From Cytospora piceicola (Eukaryota > Ascomycota > Sordariomycetes > Diaporthales > Cytosporaceae), in assembly GCA_023375675.1 (NCBI GenBank), contig JALQBC010000001.1, forward strand, positions 1,550,001 to 1,614,000: 64,000 nucleotides of DNA, in the 5' to 3' direction. Shown here piece by piece: positions 44,072 to 56,252 of the stretch. Every line of letters starts with the position of its first letter. The first letter of the stretch is position 1. Both the position numbers and the translations under genes were made by a program. A model generated the notes under the pieces. The model saw nothing but the letters and a program-made list of their open reading frames with translations, was not told the origin of the DNA and made no database searches.

Positions 44072-46869
44072 CTAAAATGTCCAACCATCGTCTCCAGACA
44101 GGGCGCAAGACTTCCCTTTCCTCTGGACGGCCTCCCTGAATGTCGCTCTATCAACCAACACCAGCTCGTCGGAAGAGGAAGGCCGGTTGTCCTCGCGCTT
44201 TGGAACAGCAGCAGTCGATCCCAATGGCCGTCCGAGAACGATGTACTCATCGCCGTCATCATCAGACGAGTTCTGGGCACCGCCGTACCTTAGCAGACCG
44301 GAAGGGATCTTGTTCACATGGACATAGCCGTCGTTACCATCGTTGTCGTCCGCAGGCTCAGCGAATCGTTCACGCTTGCCAGGTGACTCCTTGTTCATAG
44401 TCTGGTCTTCGACCCCGTCGTGCATGTCTTCGAGTGATCGCTTCTGACATGGACCGGGGCTAAAGTCCAGAGTACGGCTGCGTGACCGTGAGTGCCGGTC
44501 CGAAGGGTCATGCGAGACCCGGACGACGGGGGATTGCCTGCCGTGTGACGAAGAGCGAGGCGAGGCGATGCTCATACGCTCCATCAAGGGTGCGAATTGC
44601 CCGCTGACTGGGGAGTCCTGGGCCTCGTCTTCATCGCTGCTATCCCGGAGGTCGACAAAGTCTTGCTGCACGTTGCGATGAGTGCCCGGTGCTGCGGGGT
44701 AGCTCACAGCATTGGCCGTTTTCTTACTCTCCTGAAGTGCGAGATCGAGGGCCTCTTCATCGTCAAGGTCTCCGTTGTAGCAGCCTAGCTGCGGGTTGAT
44801 GTCGCGCTGCCTCTCACGCGCCATTTCTGATCTGTTTGTCTGTCTGCGACGGCTGCTGGAAGAAGACGAGAAACCCCCTGGGGGAGGCGGTGGAGGCGGC
44901 TGAGGCGGACGAGAGACAGACTGGATACCATCGGTACGCTCGAGGTGTTTTCGAAGATGCTCGAGAAACACCTTTGCGACGCACGGAGGAAAAGCGTTGC
45001 CAATTTGTTTCCTAATCGCCGTGGTGTTCCCCTCGAAGCGGTGTACGACGGGGAAGCCCTGCAGGCAAGCTAGTTCCCGCAGAGTATATGCGCGTGTTCC
45101 GCTGAAGTGCTGGTGCTTGTTTGTCCCACCGCAGCAGATTGTCTCTGGAAGTGGAACGTTTCCTTCCCTCGGGGGCATGTTAACGGGGCGGGCATTCCTT
45201 ACGTCGTGCAGGTCTGTATTGGGCCGGAGGCGGCGTATTGCTTCTTTCTCTGTGACCAGGTGCTTCTGGCCACGGTGAGGTAGTGCTCCGTGAGGCGGGG
45301 GGAGCCATGGAGGCAACTTATCGCCCGGGCATGCTCCAAATATGACAAGACGGTCGCGTCTCGAGGGTGAGCTATACTCGGGGAAGGAAACGACTCGCCT
45401 ATTGAAACGAAATGTAAGCGTCAGTACATGACAAACTAGCTATCAAGGTAGTAGAGAACCAACCACTGCACAGAGTATCCATGACAAGTAAAGCCATGAA
45501 TCAGAGCGTTGAAAAATTCAGCATGCTTCGGATGCGTTAGTCCGTAAGTCTCTTCTAGCATGAAGAGTCGCGGACGGAGCTTGTTGATCAGGTGGAAGCA
45601 TGATAGAAGGGAATCTGCGTTCGCTTCACTGTTCTTTCCTCTCCGGATGTAGGCAAGAGGAGAAAACGACTGGCAAGGTGGAGATAGATGGAGGATATCT
45701 GTATAATGAGACCGGTAGCCGATGCTGTTATCGTTGATGAAGCTCATCATCTCTTCCTCGTATATCTGGGTACCTGGAAAGTTGCGCGCGTAGCTCTTGC
45801 AAGCGATGGGCCAGTGATCAACCGCAATCTTGACCTGGTACAGAAGTGAGCAGATGGGAATGCATCTATGGGGATGTAAACATACCTCTAAGCCCGCCAT
45901 TACCGCACCTCGAGACACGCCGCCCGCTCCGCAGAACATGTCGCCGAAGCTGTACGGCCTGGACGGTCGCCCGAGGGTAATTTCACCGGGACCGCGCCAA
46001 GATTCCCGAAGCTCTTTGTCTGACACCCTATCTCTCCGCTTTTCGACATCATTTTCGGAAATTCGTATCAGAGAGCCTCCGAACGACTGACCAGCCTTGC
46101 GCTTGATGGCGTCCCTGTACTCCACGCGCATCTTCCAGCGGCAGGTAAGGGGAGCGAAATCCTCAATCTTTTGCCACGTATTGTAGACAGGATCAAAGCG
46201 AGGCTTTTTATCTCTGGGATAGAGTTTGTTGGTCTTGATGAGGCTGCGAGTCTTCATGATTTGCTCTGGGCGAATCTCCACTAAAGCTTGTACTTCATCC
46301 GGTCGCTCGTCGTCTTCCTCAACCTCAACGATCTGACAGACCTCATTCTTCTTCAACTCCAGGCGGCCGTGGAGTTTGCGAGTTCTCGTGTAGGGAAGGC
46401 CACGGATAATGATATCATGGTCATTGTTCTTACCGACCCAGATTGACTTGACCTCGACAAACTGGGCCCCAATAGGAGATAACGTGCTGTTATCTCCACC
46501 ACTCCACATGGGACAGATTTCTAGAGGCTCATGTAGCTCGAACACCTGGTTGGTCTTCAACTGCAAGTCGAAGGCTGTCCAGGTTGAAACCAGTCGATGA
46601 GTTGCGTGGAGCTGGGCATTTCGCTGCACCGTGTTTTGGCCATGGCGGCGGCGAGCCTGTTGCTGACTTTGAAAGTCATTCTCATGCTCGACCTCGTCTT
46701 CCTCAGGCTCGTCTTCGTCGATGTGGTATATGGGACGGCCGTCTCGAGCCCGCTCCATTGCTCGTCGAATGATATCTCTTGCACCGGAGACTTGCTGGGG
46801 GACTTCTGCCTCATCGTCATCGTCGAACAATGCGATAGGATGGCTTTCTGAGCCGTGTAATGGAGGCAT
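44072..46869 (-). CDS. rid: RID/Masc1-type cytosine-5 DNA methyltransferase homolog
   Basis: Three exons, 46869-45886, 45834-45464 and 45398-44072; 893 residues. The first intron is 51 bp and leaves the frame open, but GTATGT...CCAG flank it and removing it restores MAGLEVKIAVDHW. The second (GTTGGT...ATAG, 65 bp) restores SVQWRVVSFPEY. The N-terminal half holds a BAH-like region (FVEVKSIWVGKNNDHDI and following). Methyltransferase motifs are I FGDMFCGAGGVSRGA, IV SPPCQSF with catalytic Cys382, VI MLEETYG (EET instead of ENV), VIII SRRDRLVI, and IX-X LRELACLQGFP to IRKQIGNAFPP. The EET variant and domain order point to the RID/Masc1 group required for RIP in Neurospora rather than DIM-2/Dnmt1. 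A disordered tail of about 270 residues with a poly-Pro run follows. Nuclear, likely active in the premeiotic stage. Confidence 0.9.
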
Positions 46870-47736
46870 TTTCTTGGACCAGGCTCGAAGTGAACGGTGT
46901 CAAGCTGCTTGGTTTGCGGCCCAAATACAAGTGTCGGATGTGTCAGAAAGATTCAGCCAGCCTTATAAGTAAAGAAGTCAGATTATGGTGAATTTCCACA
47001 GAGTTCGTCACTGTAGATGTGTCGTTGCAGGACGGGCGAGCGGGAAAGTAATTGAAACGGGAAAGAAGGATATTGTGAAGTGCAGGTGGTGTTGACTGAC
47101 AAACGAACCCAACTGTTTTTTTGCAGACCCTTTATGCGACTTCAGGAAGAATTGGCGACCTCAAAGGACGAGTTATTGCTCTCAATATGTCGAGACAGTC
47201 TTGCTTTGATTTAAGTCACAGAGTGTATGAGGTCTTGAATGTAATTAGTAGGAGGGAACTTGAGACGTAGCTGGAGACTTGAGGGGAAGCTCGCAGAAAG
47301 GAAGGCGTCGGTTGACTGCTTGGTTGGAAATCTAGCTCAGCCGGCTGTAAAGATGGAAACAGGTAAGCTCACAAGGTACCTAGGTAGTTTTGTTTTGGAG
47401 ACTTTGTGGAGGGAAGTATAGTCTGTGGTGTTACCTGAGAACGACAGAAATGCTCAGGAAAGTTACGCGACAAAGAACGCGCCAGGCGCTTGGGACCACC
47501 TACACACTCGACCAGGCCACACAGTAACCTATTTTCAGCTTTAATGATAGCAATAAATACTGCAGTCTAGATGCGAGGTCATAACCGTGCCTTCCAAATG
47601 CGTTCCTTGTTCAGTAATCAACTCCAAACCGCCTGCTTTCCGTATATATCAAGCAAATGGCACACATATACATCGCCGCCGATGGTATTTCGCAATGCTC
47701 CAACTGTATCCGTGCACAAGATCCCTACACGCCTTT
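46870..47736. other. Intergenic region upstream of RID gene
   Basis: About 870 bp between the RID start and the flippase stop (both minus strand). It contains GGTACCTAGGTAG at 47375-47387. Presumably the RID promoter; no gene seen. Confidence 0.5.
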
Positions 47737-50700
47737 TCAGGGACCCTCCACAATATCCAATCCAGTGACCCCCCTCTCCTCCTCCGCCAGTATATCCGCC
47801 AACCGCTCCCTCACCCTCCGTTCCTTCTCCATCTCCTGCCACAGCCCCAAGTCCCAGTCCTCCAGGTTTCCGTCCATCCAGTCTTCCCGCTTCACTTTTC
47901 TCCACCTGTTAAGTCGCTGGAACCGACCACGGCCCCACCGCCACAAGCCCAAGATCGTCATGGTGCGCTTGGCCATCTTGAAGCCAAGCTCCAGGACGAA
48001 GAGGGCGAACAGGACGAGAATGAGAGTGAGCCACCACCCCAGGTCTTTGCCGAAGGCGTCGAAGAAGCTACCTCGAACGTCGTACGGGCTTGCCTTGGGG
48101 GCGTACGAACCGGCCAGGAACGACTGCCAGGCCCACCAGCCTCCAATAGTTATAAAGAAAGCGAAGAGGATGACGGGTGACTTGTAGTGTGTCTCCATGA
48201 TCCTGTGTAAAACAAGTCGATCAGTCAGTCACTCTATCCTAGTTCATATCACCCCTTTTCCCGCCGGGATGTACTTACAGTAACTTCCAGTTCGTCCACA
48301 TGATACACACGCTGAAGACCAAATCTCCAAAAGCAAACAACCCTCCGTCCCTCATCCCTCCCGCTTGGCCAAAGTATCCATACCCAGCCCAGCACCCGTA
48401 GAACACGAGAAGGCCCTCGATACCCGCAGCGATCATCCAGCCCAGATAACGCGAGAGGTTCAGAGCCTCGCCACGCTGGCCATACACATACAGCTCCGGC
48501 ACGGCGAGCAGGGTCTCCGCGCTGAGGTCCTGTTCCCAGACCCCCGGGACGATGACGCAGAGGCTCGTAAACAGGATGTTCAGCACCGTCAAGCTCCAGC
48601 TCTCATACAGAGATGTGCCCGTGTACCCTGTGAACCTGGTGAATACCTCCTGGGGAAGGTAGAAGAACATCTCCTTCCAGAACGTCCACAGGACGAACTT
48701 GGCCGTCCTGACGTAGTTCCACCGGCCGTGGACAAGCAGCAGGCGCTGGAGAAAACGGAACTGTGCGACGGCGTAGTCGGCCACACGCGCAGCCTGGAGG
48801 CCTTCGCGGCCTGAGATGCCAATGCCGACGTGTGCCTCGGCGATCATGGCGAGGTCGTTGGCGCCGTCTCCGATCGCGAGTGTAAGGGTTGGGGACGTGA
48901 CGGGGCGGTTGGCAATGGTTTTGCGTGTGGCCCGCACAATGAATGCTTTCTGGGCCGGCGACGCTCTGCAGCAGATCACGCTGTCGATATGGGGGATCAT
49001 TTTGAGGAGCAGGTCCTTCAGTCGTGAATTTGGAGGTGGGTTCTCAATGCAGCCAAGTGTGGCTCCGTCGATAACAACAACTGTGTGATTATGCGGCGTA
49101 AAGTCGCTGCCATTAATATTCATGTCATCGATGGCTTCCAGCATCTGTGCCTCGAGGTCGCCCTGGTCGGCGTCGAGAATGTATATTTCCGACTCTGGGA
49201 GACAGATCCGCGCCGAGTGGGCTATATTGATAGCTGTCTCGCGTTTATCGCCTGTCAGCATCCAGATCTTGATGTTGGCTCGACGTAACTTATCGATCGT
49301 CTCGGGCACTCCCTTCTGCAGTTTATCCTCAATGGCTGAAGCCCCGATGAGGTCGAGATCCTGCTCGATGAGTTCACCTGCTTCCTCAACCCGAGCCTGT
49401 CGGTCGATTAGGCTTGTCTCGGCCGCGTGGAAGACTTTCTTCCATCCTTGGTAGTCTGCTTCGGGTATGAACTTGTGCGCAAAAAGTAGAGTGCGTAGGC
49501 CTTCCGTGGCAAAGTCGTCAAGGAGCTTGAAGGACCGGGTAAACACCATCGCCTCATCGTTGATGGACGGGTCGTCCAGGAAGGCGAACTGGTCGACCTG
49601 TCGGCCGACGGCTGATCTTGACCGTAGCGTGAACAAAGGCGTTACGTCCAGCGATACGCCTCTGGCAAGCGATGGTCGTGAGCGATTCTCCGGGCTATAC
49701 ACGCTGCCAATCTCAAAAGATTTGCTTCTGCTATAGATTGGAGGACGAAGAGTGTTTGACGGCCCGGCTGGCCTATTTAACCCGATACTCCTGCGAATGG
49801 TCAAACTGGGCCGCCCACCGAAACTGTTGCGTGGCTCGCTCTGAAGGCTCTTCCTGTGAAGAGCCCGCTCCATCTCTACACTCTGTCGAACTTCTTCTGC
49901 TTTCTGGATCGCAACTTGGGACATTTTTAGGCGTGGTAGAATCATGGAATCTGCTCCTTTGGATATAAGCCATACTCTACTGTCGGGACAACGAAGGATG
50001 ATTGACATTCTTTGCCGCTTGCTGCTGAATTCGATAACATCGAGGATCTCGTATACGCGAATGGCCTCCGATTCTCCGTTGCACACCTTTACCGTGATCT
50101 GCTGCGAGGATCGTTGGATCACCGTGTAGCCTAGCTCCTGTGCCGCCCTGACGAGTGCTAGCTCGTCAGGCGAAGATGCTTGGTACTCGATCTCGCCATT
50201 TCGGACTTCGGGTAGACAGGTATGACAAAGAGCCATTGCGAGGATGTATTGTGTAGCCTTGCGTGCGAACACAGAGTTTGGCCGGGCGCGAATAAAGTCT
50301 AGCAGATCGTCGGTTGTGCCATCCGGCTGAGTATCATTTGGTCGGGCTGTAGACCGCGATTGTGATGATGAGCGTCGACTGGTTGCCGGAGACTGGAAAG
50401 TATTCCCTCCAGCCTTAGAAGCCTCCGATTTGATGACGTTCTGCGAAACATCGTGGTCTGTATCCACCGAGAGTGTGTGGTGCAACGCCGTCGTCTTCTG
50501 GACTTCCTCTGCTGTAGCTTTAGCAAGATCCATCTCATGCGACCAAGCCGTGCCAGCAATAGTCATTTTTCTGAACTTCATCACATTCTCCGTCAACGTG
50601 CCTGTCTTGTCCGAGAAGATGTACCCGACCTGTCCAAGGTTTTCCAAAATCGTATTGGTGTTACACCTCGCTGGCGTATCTGATGCTTCGTCATACATGC

Positions 50701-52111
50701 CCACATCGCCGTTGAGCATTAGCATTTGGCCGATTTTGATAATCTCCAAGCTGACATACAGCGCCAGCGGTATTACGTTATTAAACATAATAGCGTATCC
50801 AATGATAATATCTTCAGGCGGCACATGCTGCCCGCGTATATACCATGCATACTTCTCCGAACTGCGTTGCCACAGCATATAACCAATAGAACACCCCATA
50901 GTCAAGCAGATAACGTAGAAGACCAAGCTGAGGACGACTCGGTTATACACTGCTTCGAGGGCGGGCCTTTTCGCCTTGGGGTGATGATTAGCGTTCATCC
51001 GGATCTTACATTCCTCGCCAGTATTGATAACAACCCCGATGGCGCATGGTGTGTTTCTTAAGATACTGCCACGATAGACCACCTCATTAAGTGTGAGAGC
51101 CACCGTCTTGCCGTTCACATCGGCTCGGCCATCGAAGCTGTACAAGTCCGCATTCGGATCTTCGACGACGAAACCGGCCTGACAGGCAAGGATCCCCGAG
51201 ATCGTATCGCAACCTCTGAATTCTGGAAGGACGTGTTTGCTCTTGAGGTTTGTTTCGCCGTCTAATGCCATTGTTTCGATATATGCAAAGCCGTTCTCGC
51301 CGTCTGCATGGACCAGGACGAGGTCGGCCGGGACTTCCTCGTCTCTCGAGAGCTTGATGGTATCGCCAACCTTGAGGTCCTTCCATGCTGCATTTTTCCA
51401 CTGGAAGCCGTCCACAACCTCCGTATCCTTGGGATCAGAAGTATCAGGCGTCTGAGCGTGAGATAAGGTTGATTTAAGCCAGTTCTCAAATTTAGCCCAG
51501 GACCAGCTGAGCCGTGCGCCGCCAAGCTCGCCTTCGTCCACTCTTCGCAGAACAGCCACGGGCTGGGCGTTCTCAACCTTATCGAGTCTATGGCGCTTGT
51601 AATCATCGTATCCCTCCTTGACGATAGTCAATAGCACAAAGAACAGCAATGGAAGTATGGTCGTGTAGTTTCCAGTTGTACTGATCCCCGGGATGGTCTG
51701 AGGGATCCCGATGCAGAGGAAGTAGAAGTTGCCCAAGCGTGTGAACTGGAAGAATAACTGTTTGGGGAAGAAATTAAAGACATTATATCGAGAGGTCCTG
51801 ATGGCGTTGGAGATGAAGGCGTGGCCGCGCCTCTCATCGATGAGCTGTTGCGTGCTTCCCGGATCGAGGGAGACCCGGCGGCCATCCTTAGATGGCGGGA
51901 GGACTTTACGACCGAGGAGAAATTCGACTATAAGCCTCCGGTAGCAATCCTGGATACATTGCTGCAGTTGTTGTGAGTGTGAAGGGCGAGCTGGGCCGGA
52001 AGTCCCAGCACCGTCCGCATGGCTCGGCTTCTTTTCGATGATTCCAGTGGTGATGTTGCCGCCAATATGTTGGTCTCCCTTTGCCTCGCCACTGCCGTTG
52101 AGGCCTTTCAT
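47737..52111 (-). CDS. P4-type ATPase, phospholipid flippase (Dnf3-like)
   Basis: Two exons, 52111-48279 and 48202-47737, joined in phase 2 by a 76-bp GTAAGT...ACAG intron that restores NWKLLIMETHYKSP; 1432 residues. P4 markers are the actuator DGET (ALDGETNLKSK near residue 285), phosphorylation site SDKTGTLT with Asp501, MLTGDKRETAINIAHSARIC in the nucleotide domain, and GDGANDLAMIAEAHVGIG in the hinge. The first spans (FFVLLTIVKEGYDDYKRHR) and the last spans, which cross the intron, make ten in all. Ser-rich inserts lie around residues 570-620 and 780-850. The overall pattern, including the long insert and short N-terminus, is closest to yeast Dnf3. It would move aminophospholipids to the cytosolic leaflet of trans-Golgi or secretory membranes, usually with a Cdc50/Lem3-type partner not encoded here. 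Confidence 0.93.
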
Positions 52112-53668
52112 GGCGCGATACGGATCACAAGGTGTATCCAGATCATACTCTCAGTCTGTATACTAAGTACCTAGGTACGCAAAGATTCCATCGGCGGCGG
52201 TGGTGTTTTGCTGACGTCGTCCGGTTCGGTAAGCCGGACTCTCGGTCTCGCGTGAGACTTGCAATTTCCGGTTCTCGAAGTTTCAGTCTGGTGCGGAGCC
52301 AAATCTCTTCGCGTGTTCCAAGACGAATCGCACACATAAAAGAACAATGAAAGCAGACAGGAACGACGCTGGTACAAGCAACCCTCACCACCAAAGAATC
52401 ATGACATAACGATTTCAATGGCGAGATAAAACCCAGATTGATGTCTCACTGAGGCTCAGCTTACATTCAATCCGGGCTCCTTCTGATTTGGGTTAAGCTC
52501 AGTGCCTGACTCCACTCACAAAAGCCACACCCCCTGTCGAGGTTTACGACCCTAACCCTACAGATGCCCTTTGATCTCCCGAGCGGGAGAATCATTATAA
52601 TAAACACCTGTAGTACCTACTTGAGTATGTATTTACCTAGGCAGATTTTTCAGGACATCTCATGCATACCTACCAGTAACCAAGAATCTAGCCATCTCGC
52701 ATCAGACATTCCGTCGCTGGTATTTTACTCCCGGCTCAGAAAGAAACCTGAGAAAGGCACACGACCTTGGGCGCTTCAAGACTTTTTGCAATATTGAAAT
52801 CAAGATGGTGTAGCATCTGCCTAGAGAACATATTAGCGTTCCAAGCAATCAATATTCTGAGTAGCTGGGGATGCGGGACCTTATATATAAATAGTGTCTT
52901 GTATAGCTCCATAAACCTTGGTACCTAGCAATTGATTTCCTCGCATATCTCGGATAGCCTGGTGCTTTCTGAAGTTTAAACCATACACAAATGGGATATG
53001 AACGCGTGAAAGGGTCCACGTATGTGATAAGGCGATAACAAGAGATCATTCCTGAGGCCGATAACCAGAATAGGATGGCGGTACCGCCGAGTATAAGCAG
53101 ACGATATGTTCTTGCGGTCACAGCACAGTCCATGGTGTGTTTTATGTGCCGCGATTAATACTCTACAAACGGTAGCCTTTGGAGCCAGAATAAGTTGCAG
53201 GCGCTGAATATTCCCCAATTACGGGGACGGCTCCGAAGCGAGTATGCTTATCAGAAAAAACCCGATGTAGCCATCTTCTTATAGACACGCCTCATCTGTT
53301 CGTTGTGGTAGTTCTCCGGTTGGTTTCAAGACAGGGACGCATGAATGGAGTATTCAAATAAGTATGTGTTTCAGTGGATTCGGTAGCACTAAGGGTACCT
53401 AGGTATTTCTCAGAGTTGAAGGTAGGTGAGCAAGGTTCCTAGATATCGACTGTTGGGAGGAGTCGGTGGGGTGGGCCAAGCAGCAAGCCGTGGAGTTAGT
53501 GTGATCACTGGGTTAAGAAGCCTATTTGTACCACCCCTTTTGCCTCCCAAAATCTTAGCTTTCGGTACCAGATATACTAGATTCTTCATGAAACACCGTG
53601 GTGAAGCTGCATGTTTATGTGACTAGTCCTTTCGTCAACTGATATCTTGGTGGAACATTGAACTGGAA
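52112..53668. other. Divergent intergenic region, about 1.55 kb
   Basis: It lies between the flippase and kinase-like starts. It contains TACCTAGG-type palindromes at 52166-52178, 52633-52642 and 53394-53405. No gene supported. Confidence 0.5.
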
Positions 53669-54959
53669 ATGCCATCACGCTCTGACATCGAGCAAGTGGC
53701 AGCAGACCTGCTCGCCACGACAAAGTCGCGTCTTGTCTCCTCTAAGACCCTGCAGTCACTATGGGCAGGGTTTGTACATTCCGCGCCTTATGAGGTGATA
53801 TTGGAAACCAGCTGAGAAGCTTAATAGGTATGGCACAATATGCCGTATTCAAGCCGCCTCCGAGGACGGCAGTGCACCGGACTCCTCGTTCATCCTCAAG
53901 TACATCACACCGCCTCAATCCAGCTCATCTCACCCGGATGAAGGCCACCTCCGCAAGATCTTATCGTATCAGATAGAACAGAACTTTTACACGCGCCTCG
54001 CTCCCCAAATGCCGCCGGAAATTGCGGTAGCGTCCTGCCTCGCCAGTATCAATTCCAAGCCAGGGCCTGCCAATGGCCCCTCCGCAGAGGTCAAGACAGC
54101 AATGGTCTTGACCGACCTCCGGGAGGCATTCCCCGTGGCGGGCGAGAAGCGCGGCGCGCTCACCAACACGCAGGTACGCGCCGCGCTGGGGTGGCTCGCG
54201 GGCTTCCACGGGTTCTGGTGGAAGCGCGTTGGCGATTTCGACCGCAGCAAGTTGGTTCGTGCCCCTCTAGAGCATTTCAGAGAACATGGCGATGCGGTGA
54301 TCGAGGAAGATGAGGAGAACCCTCGTGTTTGGTTGAATGGCGGGTATACGTACCTAGCCACGAGGCAGGGAGAGTACGCGAGCCTGAAGGAGGAAGGCGA
54401 AGACTCCGAGTGGGCTGGAGCCTTGTGCGAGCCGTTCGGAGACCAGGAGTTGACGGTGGCGGAACTTGTTGCACGGGTTTTGGGGCCCTCATCCGAGCCT
54501 GGCGCTGTGAAAGGTGGTGTGATATCTCGGTACGAGACCCTCATCCATGGCGATGTCAAGTCCGAGAACCTCTTCACGAACGAGAAAGGTGATAAAGTTG
54601 CCTTCTACGACTTTCAATATGTCGGCCTTGGTCTTGGGGTTTGTGACCTTGCCAAGCTCATTACCTGCTCTGTGCCGCCCTCCATGCTCGGATTCGACAG
54701 GTCATGTGAGCAGGTGATACCAATGCTTGAGGGAGAGGAGAGGCTTCTTCGTTCTTATCTGGAAGAGCTGCAGCGGGCTTCCGGGCTGAGCTACGATTGG
54801 GAAGTTTTCCTTCGACACTGGGAAACAGCATTAGTTGACTGGCTCAGATTCCAAGCAAGCTGGGGATTCTGGGGTAATACCGAGTGGCTTGAAGGGAGAG
54901 TTAGGTCGATACTGGGAGATGATGGCTGGAAGGCATGGATACAAGCCGTATCTGGGTAA
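53669..54959 (+). CDS. Aminoglycoside-phosphotransferase / CHK-kinase-like protein
   Basis: Two exons, 53669-53769 and 53828-54959, joined in phase 2 across a 58-bp GTTTGT...ATAG intron; 410 residues. The splice restores LWAGYGTICRIQ, a Gly-containing nucleotide-binding strand, followed by FILKYITPP with the probable ATP-binding Lys. The catalytic loop is LIHGDVKSENLF (HGDxxxxN) and the Mg-binding segment is VAFYDFQYVGLG (D-F-Q). Between them the helical lid has ALGWLAGFHGFWWK. The arrangement matches the APH/choline-kinase superfamily, nearest to the ecdysteroid-kinase-like (CHK) group. Fungal members phosphorylate small molecules of unknown identity. Cytosolic, no targeting signal. There is no evidence that it gives antibiotic resistance. 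Confidence 0.85.
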
Positions 54960-55535
54960 ACAAGCGCATGTATATCCTTAACCAAGCCGGTTACGGCATC
55001 CATCTGTTGGGCGGGCACTATCACAGTGCGCATAGGTCAATATATGCGATGCTCTATTCGATTGTGCATTTACAGATGCACACCGAATTATAAGTGCACC
55101 AGTGGAGAAGGTAGAGCAGCCGAGACCTGATAAAGAGGCTATCATGGCCACGAGCTGCAACTTAGGAGAATAGCTGGGTATGGCTGACTCAAACAGGTGA
55201 ACACGAGGACTATGTCGGCAATTAGGTATGATCCATGGATGAATATAATCATATAATGCACAAAGGCTACGCAAACCTTTATGTTTTAGTTCTCTGGCTT
55301 GGAGTCGTCACGCAACCGAGTCGCCTCGAAATAAGAACACCACATCCAGATGTCGCAGCTGAACGTACCCAGGTATATCAAAAGCAAACTACCAATGGGG
55401 TGATCCAATTATGAGTTTCTGTATCTGAGAGAGACCCACGATGCAAGACACAGCAAGCTGACCTCATCCAATTAAGACTATTACACAGTATATCCAAGCC
55501 CAGCCAACCACCAAGGAATTCCGTCATAGCCCTCA
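54960..55535. other. Convergent intergenic region
   Basis: About 575 bp between the kinase-like gene and the four-span membrane protein gene. No feature recognised. Confidence 0.45.
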
Positions 55536-56252
55536 TTACTGAACCTCATGCCCAACACCCTTTTCAGTGCCACCGAGACCGACCTGCCGGTCGGCCTTAC
55601 GCAACCTCATTGCTTCCAACATGGCCAGCGTAGTCTGTAGGAGCTGCACAATAAAAAACGGAATCAGGTTGAACTCCCAGCCCCTAGCGATCTTGTAATG
55701 GCTGTCGATATCATCCCGATCGCTCCCACTCGCCAGGTCCAACTTCAGCAACGCGTCGAACCAGTTCTGCGGAGTCCACTCCTGCAGCGGGTAAGCCCCA
55801 CCATCAAGGCTCTGAGCAACAGAGAGGTCAATCCGTTGCCCTTGGTGGGTCCCCGTCACGGCGAATGTGTAAGCCAGCGCGCCCAGGGTGAGCAGGAACG
55901 CCGGGACGTTGAAGGCCAGCCAGAGGCGGTACCATCCCTTGCTGAAGTAGCCTCCGATGCTCTTGTTGTGGTACCCGGGGCGGCCTCGGAGCCAGATCGC
56001 GAGGGTGCCGCAGCACCCAATTATGACAAAGGCCGTCCCGCTCGCGCCGTTGGATGTGTGCCCCTGGTTCACGAGGATCTGGTCAGGTGTGCCGGAGACG
56101 GGGAAGGTTGAGCCGTTATATTCGACGTCGAAGGTGTGGCTGGCGCGCTTGGCTAGGAAGGCTACTGTGGCGGAGATGAATGAAAGCTCGATGATGGAGA
56201 CGATCATCAGAAGGCCAATGAAGACCTTCAGCAACAGGGCTGTCGATGCCAT
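55536..56252 (-). CDS. Four-span membrane protein, function unknown
   Basis: Intronless, 238 residues. Hydrophobic segments are at about residues 5-30 (LLLKVFIGLLMIVSIIELSF), 72-90 (TAFVIIGCCGTLAIWL), 110-133 (LWLAFNVPAFLLTLGALAYT) and 196-212 (FNLIPFFIVQLLQTTLAM). A loop of about 60 residues between spans 3 and 4 has several acidic residues and may be exposed outside. The first loop carries an N-glycosylation sequon (NGST). The layout recalls fungal proteins related to SUR7 or MARVEL families, but no family signature is clear. Located between a kinase-like gene and rRNA-processing genes, with no functional hint. Confidence 0.75.
   Translation of the reverse strand: MASTALLLKVFIGLLMIVSIIELSFISATVAFLAKRASHTFDVEYNGSTFPVSGTPDQILVNQGHTSNGASGTAFVIIGCCGTLAIWLRGRPGYHNKSIGGYFSKGWYRLWLAFNVPAFLLTLGALAYTFAVTGTHQGQRIDLSVAQSLDGGAYPLQEWTPQNWFDALLKLDLASGSDRDDIDSHYKIARGWEFNLIPFFIVQLLQTTLAMLEAMRLRKADRQVGLGGTEKGVGHEVQ

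Noticed and set aside
53669..54959. Antibiotic-resistance phosphotransferase
   Set aside because: The fold is shared with CHK/ecdysteroid-kinase-like proteins. It has a fungal intron and no sign of transfer, so no resistance role is claimed.
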